From the NCBI GenBank assembly GCA_024224295.1, contig JAAENN010000182.1, positions 1 to 64,000 of the forward strand: a DNA stretch of 64,000 nucleotides. Reading direction: 5' to 3'. A program made the position numbers and the translations under genes. Source of the DNA: Shimia sp. (GTDB lineage: Bacteria > Pseudomonadota > Alphaproteobacteria > Rhodobacterales > Rhodobacteraceae). Below are positions 1 through 8,259 of this stretch, in pieces; position 1 is the stretch's first letter; each line of letters begins with the position of its first letter. The notes beneath the pieces are model-generated. The model saw nothing but the letters and a program-made list of their open reading frames with translations. It was not told the origin of the DNA and ran no database searches.

Positions 1-1
1 A

Positions 2-106
2 TGGAGGAAACACTACAACACCAAACGACCGCATAGTGCTCTGGGCTACCGCCCGCCGGCGCCGGAAACCGTCGTCCCGATGGACCAGAGGCCAATCATG
101 CACTAA
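2..106 (+). mobile_element. IS3-family transposase (OrfB), C-terminal end, cut by window edge
   Basis: The second reading frame is open from the window edge and encodes 34 residues before TAA at 104-106. It contains the hallmark C-terminal block of IS3-family integrase-core transposases (YNTKRPHSALGYRPPAPE). The 5' part of the element lies outside the window. The following bases, about 114-140, read ACTGGACCACTTGGGTGG followed by GGCTGATCA and look like the right terminal inverted repeat, but the left end is not available for comparison. An insertion sequence therefore abuts the iron-uptake island. Confidence 0.85.
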
Positions 107-113
107 CAATCAA

Positions 114-140
114 ACTGGACCACTTGGGTGGGGCTGATCA
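114..140. repeat. Probable right terminal inverted repeat of the IS3-family element
   Basis: It lies 7 bases after the transposase stop codon and ends in GGGGCTGATCA, a form common for the outer ends of IS3-type elements in alphaproteobacteria. The matching left repeat lies outside the window, so the exact boundary and any target duplication cannot be verified. Confidence 0.45.
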
Positions 141-264
141 CGCCCGGCAGAGATCGATGCTGTTGCCGGAGTGTTTTTCAAAAAGCTGGGATGTAGTTTC
201 ATGAGCTGCAGAGGCGTATTCCCAAAGCTGTTGCACTGAAGCGATAGTAATGGCGCGCATCATT

Positions 265-280
265 ACATGCACTTGCATGT
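265..280. promoter_or_regulatory. Perfect inverted repeat upstream of the first TonB receptor
   Basis: ACATGCA and TGCATGT flank a 2-base centre (CT), about 90 bases before the receptor start codon. The symmetry and position suggest an operator for a dimeric regulator; the MarR-type gene just downstream of the receptor is one candidate. The rest of 141-370 shows no gene. Confidence 0.35.
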
Positions 281-370
281 CAGAGAGACTAAGGCTACGA
301 GCCGGGATATCTCAGCCAGACTTTCTGAAAGACAGCCAGAGCATCACACCAACAAGGAGAAGGTGAGCTC

Positions 371-2323
371 ATGACTGTTTCACCAATTGGCAGCCGCGCG
401 CGGCTGCTGGGCAGCTGTTTTGCCGCAGCATTACCAGCAACGATTGCAACAGCTGAAGATCTAGAGGATTCGTATTACACGCTTGATACGATAACGATTG
501 AACAACAAGATGAGCAGAACGGCGAAGCCGATCGCGGCGCGTCGGTTTATGTTGCTGATGCGGAGCTTGAGCGCGCGCGGACCGGCGACATGAAAGACGT
601 GTTTGCCGGCATTGCAAACGTGTCTGTCGGCGGGGCTATTCCAATTGCTCAGAAGATCTTCGTTAACGGCGTAGACATGCTAAACTTGGTTGTGTCTGTG
701 GACGGTGTTTTGCAAAATAACCGTGGCTTCCACCACGTCAGCGCCAATGTTTTTGACCCCGGCTTCTTGAAATTTGTGCGTGTAGATCCTGGTGTCGCAG
801 CTGCGGACACCGGTCCAAACGCCGTTGCTGGTGCTGTGATTATGGAAACAGTCGATGCCAGTGATGTCGTAGCAGACGGCGAAACTTTTGGCGGAAATGT
901 GCGGTTGAACTATGCGGATAACGGCAAAACACTCAACGCGTCTACTACGCTTGCTGGAGTAGCCGATGGGTTTGAGTATCTAATCTATGGTCGCAGTGTC
1001 ACCGGCGACAACTATGAAGATGGCAGCGGTGTTGAATCCAGCGGGACTGCAGCAAACATGCAGTCCGGTCTGCTGAAACTTGCCTACGAGAGCGAAACTG
1101 GCCACCGCTTTGAGTTGTCTGGACAAGCTTTGCGAGACGATGAGCTCCGCAATGCGCGTGCGAACTTCGGCAATGGTTGGCCCTTGGTCAACTATGATAG
1201 TGAGCGTAACACCTATGCGTTTAACTATAGCCAAACAAACGCGACGGGCATGTGGGATCCGGAGGTGGTGCTTGGCTATTCACAAAGCTATCTGCATGCG
1301 CCGGTCACCCCTGGCTATAATAGCCACAATGATACGAACACATTGTCCGGGAAGTTCCAAAACACGTTCAATCTATCGGAAACCAACACCATCGTCGCTG
1401 GTCTCGATTTCTATGACCGGACGGGACACTATTACGATGACAATAGGTCGATCAAAGAAAACGCCAAAAACATCGGTGTTTTTGCGCAAGCACGGTTTGA
1501 GCCAGGCGAGCGTTGGAAAATTTCGACAGGTCTGCGGGCAGATTTCCAGTCTCTTAAGGGAACGGATGGATCTAAGAATGACTATTCTGGTCTAAGCGGC
1601 AATTTTTCTGCGATTTATGATCTGACAGATCAGTTGGCACTGCGCGGCGGCTACTCTAACGTGTTTGGCGGAGTACCTATCGAGGATGCTTATGTCTTTG
1701 ACCCTAGTTGGGATTATGCCTCGCTCAGCGCGACACGTTCACAAAACATCAACTTGGGTCTGGACTGGACGTCTGGTAATTTTCAGGCCGGTGGCGAAGT
1801 CTTTCAAACCGACGTAAAAAATGCGCGGGAAGCCGCAGGCAACTTTGATTTCGCAACCGAAGGTCTAAACTTGTACGCGTCGTATGTTTGGGGGCTGGGA
1901 TCTGCGCGGTTCACATACTCTGATACAGAAGCTACACGTGATGGCCGTTTGATGCACTCCGGTGACATTGTCGACTACGGTGCGCCGCTTGGAAAAATCA
2001 TGGCCTTTGAAGTCATGCACCGAATTCCTCAAGCAAATGACCTTATCGTCGGCGGTAGCCTGGATGTCGCTCTTGACTACAATCCGACCTACGATTCCGC
2101 GCGTCCTTGGCCAACCCAAGGCTTGGAAGGCTATGAGGTTCTTAACTTGTTTGCAGAGTATACACCGCCATCGCTTCCCAACCTGACATTTAGGGGGGAG
2201 GTTTTGAATGTGTTTGACAAAGATTATTCAGACCGTGCGAGCTACGGCGGTGACTTCCCTGGCTTCACGCCGATTAAGGAACCTGGGCGCACACTTGTTC
2301 TTACAGCAGTTGCGCGTTTCTAA
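371..2323 (+). CDS. TonB-dependent outer-membrane receptor (siderophore/heme type)
   Basis: This 650-residue protein has the size of a TonB-dependent outer-membrane receptor. An N-terminal signal sequence ends near ATIATAED. It is followed by a TonB-box-like stretch (LDTITI), a plug domain at about residues 50-165 (VNGVDMLN, VSVDGVLQNN, VRVDPGVAAADTG) and a long beta-barrel. The protein ends in Phe within TAVARF, as expected for BAM-dependent insertion. GGAG about 10 bases upstream supports the start. It is paralogous to the receptor at 11037-13007: the two share the plug layout and motifs such as GDNYEDG/GEDYKDG. The ligand cannot be read from sequence; the nearby FatB-type transporter suggests a ferric siderophore. 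Confidence 0.88.
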   Translation: MTVSPIGSRARLLGSCFAAALPATIATAEDLEDSYYTLDTITIEQQDEQNGEADRGASVYVADAELERARTGDMKDVFAGIANVSVGGAIPIAQKIFVNGVDMLNLVVSVDGVLQNNRGFHHVSANVFDPGFLKFVRVDPGVAAADTGPNAVAGAVIMETVDASDVVADGETFGGNVRLNYADNGKTLNASTTLAGVADGFEYLIYGRSVTGDNYEDGSGVESSGTAANMQSGLLKLAYESETGHRFELSGQALRDDELRNARANFGNGWPLVNYDSERNTYAFNYSQTNATGMWDPEVVLGYSQSYLHAPVTPGYNSHNDTNTLSGKFQNTFNLSETNTIVAGLDFYDRTGHYYDDNRSIKENAKNIGVFAQARFEPGERWKISTGLRADFQSLKGTDGSKNDYSGLSGNFSAIYDLTDQLALRGGYSNVFGGVPIEDAYVFDPSWDYASLSATRSQNINLGLDWTSGNFQAGGEVFQTDVKNAREAAGNFDFATEGLNLYASYVWGLGSARFTYSDTEATRDGRLMHSGDIVDYGAPLGKIMAFEVMHRIPQANDLIVGGSLDVALDYNPTYDSARPWPTQGLEGYEVLNLFAEYTPPSLPNLTFRGEVLNVFDKDYSDRASYGGDFPGFTPIKEPGRTLVLTAVARF

Positions 2324-2344
2324 TAGTTGATCTGGACGAGAAGG

Positions 2345-2380
2345 GCCCCGGCAGCATGAGATGCGCCGGGGCTTTTCTAT
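2345..2380 (+). terminator. Rho-independent terminator after the first TonB receptor
   Basis: GCCCCGGC at 2345-2352 pairs with GCCGGGGC at 2365-2372, with additional GCAT/ATGC pairing inside. A T-rich run (TTTTCTATTT) follows. It lies between the receptor and the convergent MarR gene. Confidence 0.85.
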
Positions 2381-2391
2381 TTCACGGCGGA

Positions 2392-2880
2392 CTATGGCAA
2401 TAAGCGTAGTAGGAAACGGGCTAAATCGTAGGCCTCATCCGTGTTCAAAAGTGGTCCCATTTCGGCTTTCAGGGTGTTAAGATACAAAGGCCAGACAATT
2501 TCCAAGCGTCTGGTGCCTTCTGTTGTCAAAAAAAGCACCTGTTTTCGGCGGCCGTCCGAAATATGTTCCCGTCGCAGCAAGTTCGCTTTCTCCATGCGTG
2601 AGACATGTCTGGAAAGACCGTATTGCGGTAGCAGAAGTTTAGGTTCCAACTCCCCCATCAGCTTGCCGGTTGGTCCGGCTTGGTCGATCTCGAACAAAAT
2701 CTCATACCAAACGGGATCACCCAAGCCTTCATCTTTCAACGCCTGTGAGAACTTCAGTATAAACTTGCGTTGGTTTTTGAGAATGTAGAACCAAACTCGA
2801 CTGTAGGCTATATTCGGATCATCATCGCCGAAGTAGGCGGCATTCGGAGACTTAGTGTCGGAAGAAGTTTTTTCACTCAT
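2392..2880 (-). CDS. MarR-family transcriptional regulator
   Basis: This 162-residue protein has a MarR-type winged helix. An N-terminal dimerisation helix is followed by a recognition region (LLLPQYGLSRHVSRMEKANLL, about residues 83-103) and a wing with the typical D-G-R-R (SDGRRKQVLFLTTEG, about 108-122). It is convergent with the TonB receptor and sits between it and the siderophore transporter, so control of the local iron genes is plausible but inferred. The ribosome-binding site is weak, so a slightly different start is possible. Confidence 0.85.
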   Translation of the reverse strand: MSEKTSSDTKSPNAAYFGDDDPNIAYSRVWFYILKNQRKFILKFSQALKDEGLGDPVWYEILFEIDQAGPTGKLMGELEPKLLLPQYGLSRHVSRMEKANLLRREHISDGRRKQVLFLTTEGTRRLEIVWPLYLNTLKAEMGPLLNTDEAYDLARFLLRLLP

Positions 2881-2921
2881 TACAGTACATTGGTCGTGGA
2901 GAGTATATGTCGCAAGTTGGC

Positions 2922-3206
2922 TCAGACGGTCCAGTCCATGTTTTTGAAGTCTTCACGGAATGCGAACCTTTCCAGATGCACGTCGATGACGTGTTTGACC
3001 TGTATGAGGTCTTCTGTGTGACTGACCTTAACCTCTACGCATAGCTGCTCAGAATTGGCCAACATGGCGGCGCTGCCCATTGGAAAAGTGCAGTGTCCTT
3101 TGGTGTCGTCGTAGGCCACGTCAATTTTGTGGGCGAAGTGTTTACACATTTGCGTAAGGTATTTGGATGCATGTCTTGTGGAAAAGGTGCCAGTGGCCGT
3201 CAGCAT
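2922..3206 (-). CDS. DUF2218 family protein
   Basis: This 94-residue cytoplasmic protein has no signal peptide or membrane segment. It shows the DUF2218 pattern: an N-terminal strand (TATGTFST), then ASKYLTQMCKHFAHK, a central block with FPMG, and a C-terminal HLERFAFRED ending in W. The family has no assigned biochemical role. Here it is divergent from the siderophore-binding protein gene, with 120 bases between them, and lies next to two receptors. A role linked to iron or siderophore handling is inference from context only. AGGA sits about 9 bases before the ATG. Confidence 0.8.
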   Translation of the reverse strand: MLTATGTFSTRHASKYLTQMCKHFAHKIDVAYDDTKGHCTFPMGSAAMLANSEQLCVEVKVSHTEDLIQVKHVIDVHLERFAFREDFKNMDWTV

Positions 3207-3326
3207 CGGTCAGGTTCCTGAGTAAAACAATTTGTTACTCTGGACTCGCGCAAATTGAACGGATAATCAAGCTGCAATCGCGTTAAGCCAGATAAATAGC
3301 CAGACGCCGTAAACTGGAGAAGTCCA

Positions 3327-4211
3327 TTGTTTAAGCGTATTTTTTGCGCGCTGGCTCTGAGCGTAACCTCGATATATGCGGCCGAAGTCGACACCTACAC
3401 CGGGAAGTCCGCCGTAAATGAAAACCCGGGTAAAGTTGCCGTCTTGGATATTGCTGCGATTGACACATTGGCGGCACTTGAGGTGCCACTCGCGGGTGTT
3501 CCAGAAAATGTCTATGTTGATTACTTGCTCGAGGCGACCAAGGGCGCTGCTACCATTGGCAACCTTTTTGAGCCGGACTTTGAAGCAATCAACGCATTGT
3601 CCCCAGATCTGGTTGTTGTTGGCGGGCGCTCGTCCAAACAATTTAAAGCGATGTCTGAAATGGCGCCCACCATCGACATGACAATCTGGGAAGACACTGT
3701 TGGTCAGGGTTTGGACCGGTTGGCTGCTTACGGCACGATCTTTGATAAAGAAGCTGAAGCTGACGCTTTGAAAGCAGCGTTTATGGATAAGCTGGCCCAC
3801 ACAAAGGCCGCGCTTGATGGTAAAGGCACTGCGCTTATCGTTTTGACAAATGGTCCTAAGATCTCTGCCTATGGCGCTGGCGGTCGTTTCGACTGGCTAC
3901 ACACCAAACTTGGCCTGGAGGAAGCGGTAAAAGACGTTGAGCATACGGCGCATGGCGAAGCGATTTCGTTCGAGTTCATCAAGGATGCCAACCCTGACAT
4001 CTTAATTGTGATCGACCGTTTGGCGGCAATTGGCCGTCCAGGTGAGAGCGCACAGACCACGTTGGATAACCCTCTGGTGGCAGAAACCACAGCGTGGAAA
4101 AACGGAGATGTTGTGTATCTGAACGCTGCGGACATCTACATTGCCGGTGGTGGCATTCAGTCTATGTCCCGCACTCTGGACGCGTTCCTGAGTGCCTTCA
4201 CATCGGGCTAA
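3327..4211 (+). CDS. Siderophore ABC transporter, periplasmic binding protein (FatB/CeuE/YclQ type)
   Basis: The protein has 294 residues with a TTG start and GGAGA about 7 bases upstream; no ATG fits before the mature domain. A Sec signal peptide ends near SIYA|AEV. The mature part carries the type III (cluster A-2) binding-protein layout: VAVLDIAAIDTLAAL, then INALSPDLVVVGGR, GRFDWLHTKLGL and NPDILIVIDR. It lacks the Cys of a lipobox, so it should be soluble. It is first in an operon with two permeases and an ATPase (6 bases, then overlaps), giving a complete iron-siderophore importer. FatB/YclQ relatives bind catecholate or mixed siderophores; the substrate here is unknown. Confidence 0.88.
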   Translation: MFKRIFCALALSVTSIYAAEVDTYTGKSAVNENPGKVAVLDIAAIDTLAALEVPLAGVPENVYVDYLLEATKGAATIGNLFEPDFEAINALSPDLVVVGGRSSKQFKAMSEMAPTIDMTIWEDTVGQGLDRLAAYGTIFDKEAEADALKAAFMDKLAHTKAALDGKGTALIVLTNGPKISAYGAGGRFDWLHTKLGLEEAVKDVEHTAHGEAISFEFIKDANPDILIVIDRLAAIGRPGESAQTTLDNPLVAETTAWKNGDVVYLNAADIYIAGGGIQSMSRTLDAFLSAFTSG

Positions 4212-4217
4212 CGCCAA

Positions 4218-5180
4218 ATGCGTCGACACTCCGCGGCATTTTTGTTGGCGGCTGGAACCTTGGTTCTGGCCGCCATTTCCTTGTTTTTTGGGGTCATTTC
4301 CCTGCGACCTAGCGAGATCTTTTCCAACAGCGAAGCTTTTGGTTTGATGGTGGACAGCCGCCTGCCACGGACTTTGGCCACCTTAATTGCAGGCGCCGCC
4401 TTGGCTGCGTGCGGGATGATTATGCAAATGCTGGTGCGCAACCGTTTTGTCGAGCCGATGACTGCGGGAACCGGGCAGGGAGCCGCGTTGGGCATTTTGA
4501 TTGTTGTTCTGTTATTCCCAAGCGCGTCAATCCTTGTGAAAATGTGCATCGCCACAGCGACGGCATTGCTTTCAAGTATTGGATTTTTGCTGATTGTGCG
4601 GCGGTTGCCGCCAGCGCAGCCCCTGCTGGTTCCGTTGGTAGCGATGATTTATGGCGGCATTATCGGGGCGGGTGTGACCTTTGTCGCCTACCAGTGGGAT
4701 ATGCTGCAATACATTGATACCTGGCTGAACGGTGACTTCAGCGGGGTGATGCGCGGTCGCTATGAGCTTTTGTGGATTGCGGCCCTAATGACGGCGCTGA
4801 CCTATGTAATTGCTGATCAGTTTGCGATTGCCGGGCTTGGTCGGGAAGCAAGTATCAACCTTGGCCTGAATTATGATCAGGTGATGATCCTTGGTTTACT
4901 GGCGATTTCTGTAGTGGCGGCCTTAACCGTGATCACCGTTGGCGCAATTCCGTTTGTGGGACTGATTGTGCCCAATATCATCAGTCGCCGGTTTGGCGAC
5001 AATCTGCGCGCCACGCTTCCACTAACGGCGCTGTGCGGAGCGTCACTGGTATTGGTGTCCGATATTATTGGTCGTGTTATCCGAGCGCCTTATGAAATTC
5101 CCGTCGGTACTGTGCTTGGCGTATTGGGGGCTGTTGTCTTCTTGTGGTTACTCTATGCGAGGCCGAAACATGCGCGCTAA
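4218..5180 (+). CDS. Iron-siderophore ABC transporter permease (FecCD family), first subunit
   Basis: This 320-residue hydrophobic protein has about nine to ten membrane segments. FecCD features include LPRTLATLIAGAALAACG near residue 50, a mid-protein WLNGDFSGVMRGRYELLW, and IPFVGLIVPNIISRRFGDNLR at about 245-265, the coupling region that contacts the ATPase. It starts 6 bases after the binding-protein gene and overlaps the next permease by 11 bases, so translation is coupled. It should form a heterodimeric channel with that permease. Confidence 0.88.
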   Translation: MRRHSAAFLLAAGTLVLAAISLFFGVISLRPSEIFSNSEAFGLMVDSRLPRTLATLIAGAALAACGMIMQMLVRNRFVEPMTAGTGQGAALGILIVVLLFPSASILVKMCIATATALLSSIGFLLIVRRLPPAQPLLVPLVAMIYGGIIGAGVTFVAYQWDMLQYIDTWLNGDFSGVMRGRYELLWIAALMTALTYVIADQFAIAGLGREASINLGLNYDQVMILGLLAISVVAALTVITVGAIPFVGLIVPNIISRRFGDNLRATLPLTALCGASLVLVSDIIGRVIRAPYEIPVGTVLGVLGAVVFLWLLYARPKHAR

Positions 5181-6114
5181 GTCACTACTAATTTGCGGTG
5201 TCTTGCTTGTGGTCTGCTGTGTTCTGTTCATGACGCTGCAATCTCGAGGCAACTGGGACTTTGTTTTGTGGTTCCGCGGCCGCAAGTTGGCAGCCTTGTT
5301 GTTGGTCGGTGCTGCAGTATCAACCGCGACTTTGCTGTTTCAGACCATCTCGCGAAATCATATTCTGACGCCGTCTATAATGGGTTTTGATGCGCTGTTC
5401 ACTTTGATCGTAACGCTGGCGGTCTTTACGATTGGGGCTGCGGGTTACAATCATTTGCCGCTGGTGTTTTTGTTCTTTGTGAATCTGATTTTGCTTATCG
5501 GCGCTGCGCTTCTTCTGTTTGGGACGCTGCTTGGTCAACATCGTGTAGATTTGATGCGTATGGTTTTGACGGGGATCATTTTTGGCATTCTGTTCCGTTC
5601 GTTGACGTCCTTTGTGTTCCGGATGATTGATCCAAGTGAGTTCGCCACTATTCAGGTAAGTTCGTACGCACGGTTCAATTACATCGAGTTGAACCTTCTA
5701 TGGTTGGCGGCTGTGCTGACATTGGCGACTTTAGTTTTGTGCTGGCGCATGCGGCGGCAGTTGGATGTATTGGGGCTTGGGTTTGAGATAGCGACAAACC
5801 TTGGCGAGCCCGTTGCAAAACGTCAGAAGCAAGCATTGGTGTTGGTTGCTGTATTGGTCGCGGTGAGCACGGCGCTGGTTGGTCCGGTGGCGTTTCTTGG
5901 CCTTTTGGTAGTGTCGATTGCCCGCCTGATCGCGCCCAACGAAACCCATGCTGCGTTGATACCGTTGTCTGCAATAATCGCGGGTATTGTTCTGGTAGGC
6001 GGGCAGACCATTCTGGAACGGGTTCTGGGTATGTCAACGCCTTTGGCAGTGGTCATTGATTTTGTAGGTGGCTTTGTATTTCTGGCGCTTTTGTTGCGGA
6101 GAGGATGGACATGA
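5170..6114 (+). CDS. Iron-siderophore ABC transporter permease (FecCD family), second subunit
   Basis: This is a 314-residue membrane protein. The start at 5170 is chosen because GCGAGG lies 7 bases upstream; in-frame upstream ATGs (for example 5155) lack a ribosome-binding site and would add residues encoded inside the previous gene. FecCD motifs include GRKLAALLLVGAAVSTATLLFQ near the N terminus, NHILTPSIMGFD, and the coupling region VGPVAFLGLLVVSIARLIAP. It is the partner of the preceding permease. Its stop overlaps the ATPase start in ATGA. Confidence 0.87.
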   Translation: MRAKSLLICGVLLVVCCVLFMTLQSRGNWDFVLWFRGRKLAALLLVGAAVSTATLLFQTISRNHILTPSIMGFDALFTLIVTLAVFTIGAAGYNHLPLVFLFFVNLILLIGAALLLFGTLLGQHRVDLMRMVLTGIIFGILFRSLTSFVFRMIDPSEFATIQVSSYARFNYIELNLLWLAAVLTLATLVLCWRMRRQLDVLGLGFEIATNLGEPVAKRQKQALVLVAVLVAVSTALVGPVAFLGLLVVSIARLIAPNETHAALIPLSAIIAGIVLVGGQTILERVLGMSTPLAVVIDFVGGFVFLALLLRRGWT

Positions 6115-6863
6115 TTGTCGTTGAAAACCTGAACTATTCGGTGGCGGCTTCCCAAATTTTAAAGGATGTATCTGTGACACTGCCGAAAGGTGGGATTACA
6201 GCACTTATCGGCCCCAATGGTGCAGGCAAGTCGTCGCTGTTTTCGCACATTGCACGTTTATTGCCGTTGCAGTCCGGCCGGATCTCTGTGGACGGGATGG
6301 AAGTGACGCCTGCCAACCGCCAAGAATTGTCCCGCAAGCTCGCGATTTTGCCGCAACAGGTGCATTTTGCCACACGGTTGACAGTGAAAGAGCTCGTTCA
6401 ATTTGGACGGTATCCGCATTGTCAGGGGCGGTTGCAAGCTGAAGATCACAAGATGGTTGAGGCGGCTTTGAAAGCATTTGAATTGACGCCCTTGTCTCAC
6501 CGTTTCTTAGATACCCTTTCTGGCGGCCAACGGCACAAGGCGCATGTGGCGATGACCTATGCGCAGGACACGAACTATCTTTTGTTAGACGAGCCGCTTA
6601 ACAATCTTGATATCGCGGCCTCGCGCGCGTTGATGGCGCTGTTGCGGCGGTTGGCTGACGAGGAGGGCAAGACCGTTGTGATCGTATTGCACGACATAAA
6701 CTTTGCCGCGCAATACGCCGATCATTTGGTGGTGCTCAAAGATGGGTGTATTGAGCGGGAGGGCAAGCCCTCCGACATGGTCACGGGAGCGCTGCTGTCT
6801 GATGTGTTTGGCACGGATGCACAGGTCGCGGTTATCGGCGATACACCGTTTGTGGTGCCTTAA
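6111..6863 (+). CDS. Iron-siderophore ABC transporter ATP-binding protein
   Basis: This 250-residue ABC ATPase has a Walker A (GPNGAGKSS), Q-loop (LPQQVHFA), signature (LSGGQRHKAHVAMTYAQ), Walker B (YLLLDEPLNNLD) and switch His (VIVLHDINFA). The ATG at 6111 overlaps the permease stop (ATGA) and has GGAGAGG upstream; an ATG two codons earlier is less well spaced. It energises the FatB-type importer and is the last gene of that operon. It is convergent with tonB, with 6 bases between the stop codons. Confidence 0.9.
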   Translation: MIVVENLNYSVAASQILKDVSVTLPKGGITALIGPNGAGKSSLFSHIARLLPLQSGRISVDGMEVTPANRQELSRKLAILPQQVHFATRLTVKELVQFGRYPHCQGRLQAEDHKMVEAALKAFELTPLSHRFLDTLSGGQRHKAHVAMTYAQDTNYLLLDEPLNNLDIAASRALMALLRRLADEEGKTVVIVLHDINFAAQYADHLVVLKDGCIEREGKPSDMVTGALLSDVFGTDAQVAVIGDTPFVVP

Positions 6864-6869
6864 GGCGGA

Positions 6870-7877
6870 CTATTTGACCCGCACAGGCAGAGTAAAGCCA
6901 TAGCTGCCTTTGGTGAGTTGTTTTGGTGCTTTCGCAAATTTCCCGATGCGGCGCACGGAATTGAGCACGGCCTGGTCAACTTTTGCCGAGCCAGAAGATT
7001 TTGAGATTGATGCGCTTTGCAAGCGACCGTTCGGCGCGACCTTCAAGCGGATCAAGACACGGTTCGTTGCGCCTTGCGCTCTTCCAACATGTACGCCGCG
7101 TTGAAGCCGGGATTGAATTTTCCCTGCCCAAACAGACATCAAACTGGCCTCTTTTCCCTTGCCGAGTGCATTGGATTTTTTGGAGCTTCCCGCCTGATTG
7201 CTCTTGCCTGCACCCGCCGCTTTTTGTGTCGCAGCACCCGCCGAGGCCGCAGAAGTCTTGTCCGCAACTTTTTTGTTTGGATCCGGTTTTTTCTCAGGTT
7301 TCTTTTCCGGAGCAGGTTTCGGCTCTGGTTTCTTGACAGGCTCCGGCGCTGGCTCTGGCGTATCAATTGTCTGGTCAATGGTGGGTTCTGAAGGTCTTAA
7401 CGTCGGCCGCTTGGGTGGCGCTACGGGCGCTGGCGCTGTTTCGCGAAGCATCGGTGCAGGGGCGGTTTCAGGCAGCTGGAGCGTGAGTGTTGTGGGAGTG
7501 GTGAGCGTCGGTTGTGTCGGCAACGGCGTACGCGCCAGATCGACATCCGGTTGATTGGGTAGGTCTGTTGGTTGAAGCGCCGCGACTTTGATGTCTGCAT
7601 TGGGCGCTTCATGCAATGCCATTGCTGGCACGTTGAGCGCATTTCTAATGTCGAGATCAGGTTGTTTGATTTCCATTACCTGAGCTTGATGAGTAGGGGA
7701 GGCAGTCCATTCTGCCAAAACGGTTTCGATGGCCGCTGGCGCGCCTGTGATGGAAACAAATGCGTCCCCGCCCGCACCATTTGCATCGCCGCCATCCTCC
7801 GCGCTGCGCATGGCCATTAGGACATGAATACCGAGTGCGAGGCTCAGGAAAACAATCAATTCTGAGATTTTTTTCAT
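6870..7877 (-). CDS. tonB: TonB energy-transducing protein
   Basis: The 335-residue protein has an N-terminal membrane anchor (about residues 6-23), a long periplasmic spacer rich in Pro, Thr and Lys (PEPAPEPVKKPEPKPAPEKK), a Ser/Ala/Gly/Lys region and a C-terminal TonB domain. That domain runs from about residue 255 (WAGKIQSRLQR, VLIRLKVAPNGRLQSASI, DQAVLNSVRRIGKFAKAP). It is last in the exbB-exbD-exbD-tonB operon and its start overlaps the upstream exbD stop (ATGA). It should couple the proton-motive force to the receptors encoded on both sides. The spacer is long for TonB. Confidence 0.92.
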   Translation of the reverse strand: MKKISELIVFLSLALGIHVLMAMRSAEDGGDANGAGGDAFVSITGAPAAIETVLAEWTASPTHQAQVMEIKQPDLDIRNALNVPAMALHEAPNADIKVAALQPTDLPNQPDVDLARTPLPTQPTLTTPTTLTLQLPETAPAPMLRETAPAPVAPPKRPTLRPSEPTIDQTIDTPEPAPEPVKKPEPKPAPEKKPEKKPDPNKKVADKTSAASAGAATQKAAGAGKSNQAGSSKKSNALGKGKEASLMSVWAGKIQSRLQRGVHVGRAQGATNRVLIRLKVAPNGRLQSASISKSSGSAKVDQAVLNSVRRIGKFAKAPKQLTKGSYGFTLPVRVK

Positions 7878-8257
7878 GGCGCTTGTACTATCACTTCGAC
7901 CCGAGAGAACCCGACAGCGGATAGTCGTTGCATTATCTGCGCAAGGCGATCGCCATCGAGGGAGGCATCAATTCGGAGCTGTAGGGCTTGGCCGTCACCT
8001 GCCGCTGCGGCAATTGCGGTAAAGGCGGCTTCGCCTGCGGTGTCCTGAAATTGTAAAGCGGACTCTTTGCCCACGTATAGGATCAGTTCTCCGTCTGGTT
8101 CTGCTGCTTTTTCCGCTGTGGGAGGGGACACCTCAAAAGGTTCAGGTGGCGCAATTTGGGCCGTCATCAAAAAGAAGATCAGCAGTAAGAACACCACATT
8201 GATCATCGGGACGATGCTCTCAGCGCGGGGCTTGCGAGGGGAGGCGTCAAAATCCAT
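7874..8257 (-). CDS. exbD: ExbD-type biopolymer transport protein, variant with Asn at the motor position
   Basis: This 127-residue ExbD/TolR-fold protein has a short cytoplasmic N terminus, one membrane segment at about residues 17-36 and a periplasmic domain. The family motif PMIDVVFLLL reads PMINVVFLLL here: the codon is AAT at residue 19, so the Asp that carries protons in ExbD/TolR is replaced by Asn. It is encoded 2 bases after a second exbD that keeps the Asp and overlaps tonB by 4 bases. The likely reading is a heteromeric ExbD pair within one ExbB ring; a purely structural role for this copy is the main alternative. Confidence 0.88.
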   Translation of the reverse strand: MDFDASPRKPRAESIVPMINVVFLLLIFFLMTAQIAPPEPFEVSPPTAEKAAEPDGELILYVGKESALQFQDTAGEAAFTAIAAAAGDGQALQLRIDASLDGDRLAQIMQRLSAVGFSRVEVIVQAP

Positions 8258-8259
8258 TT

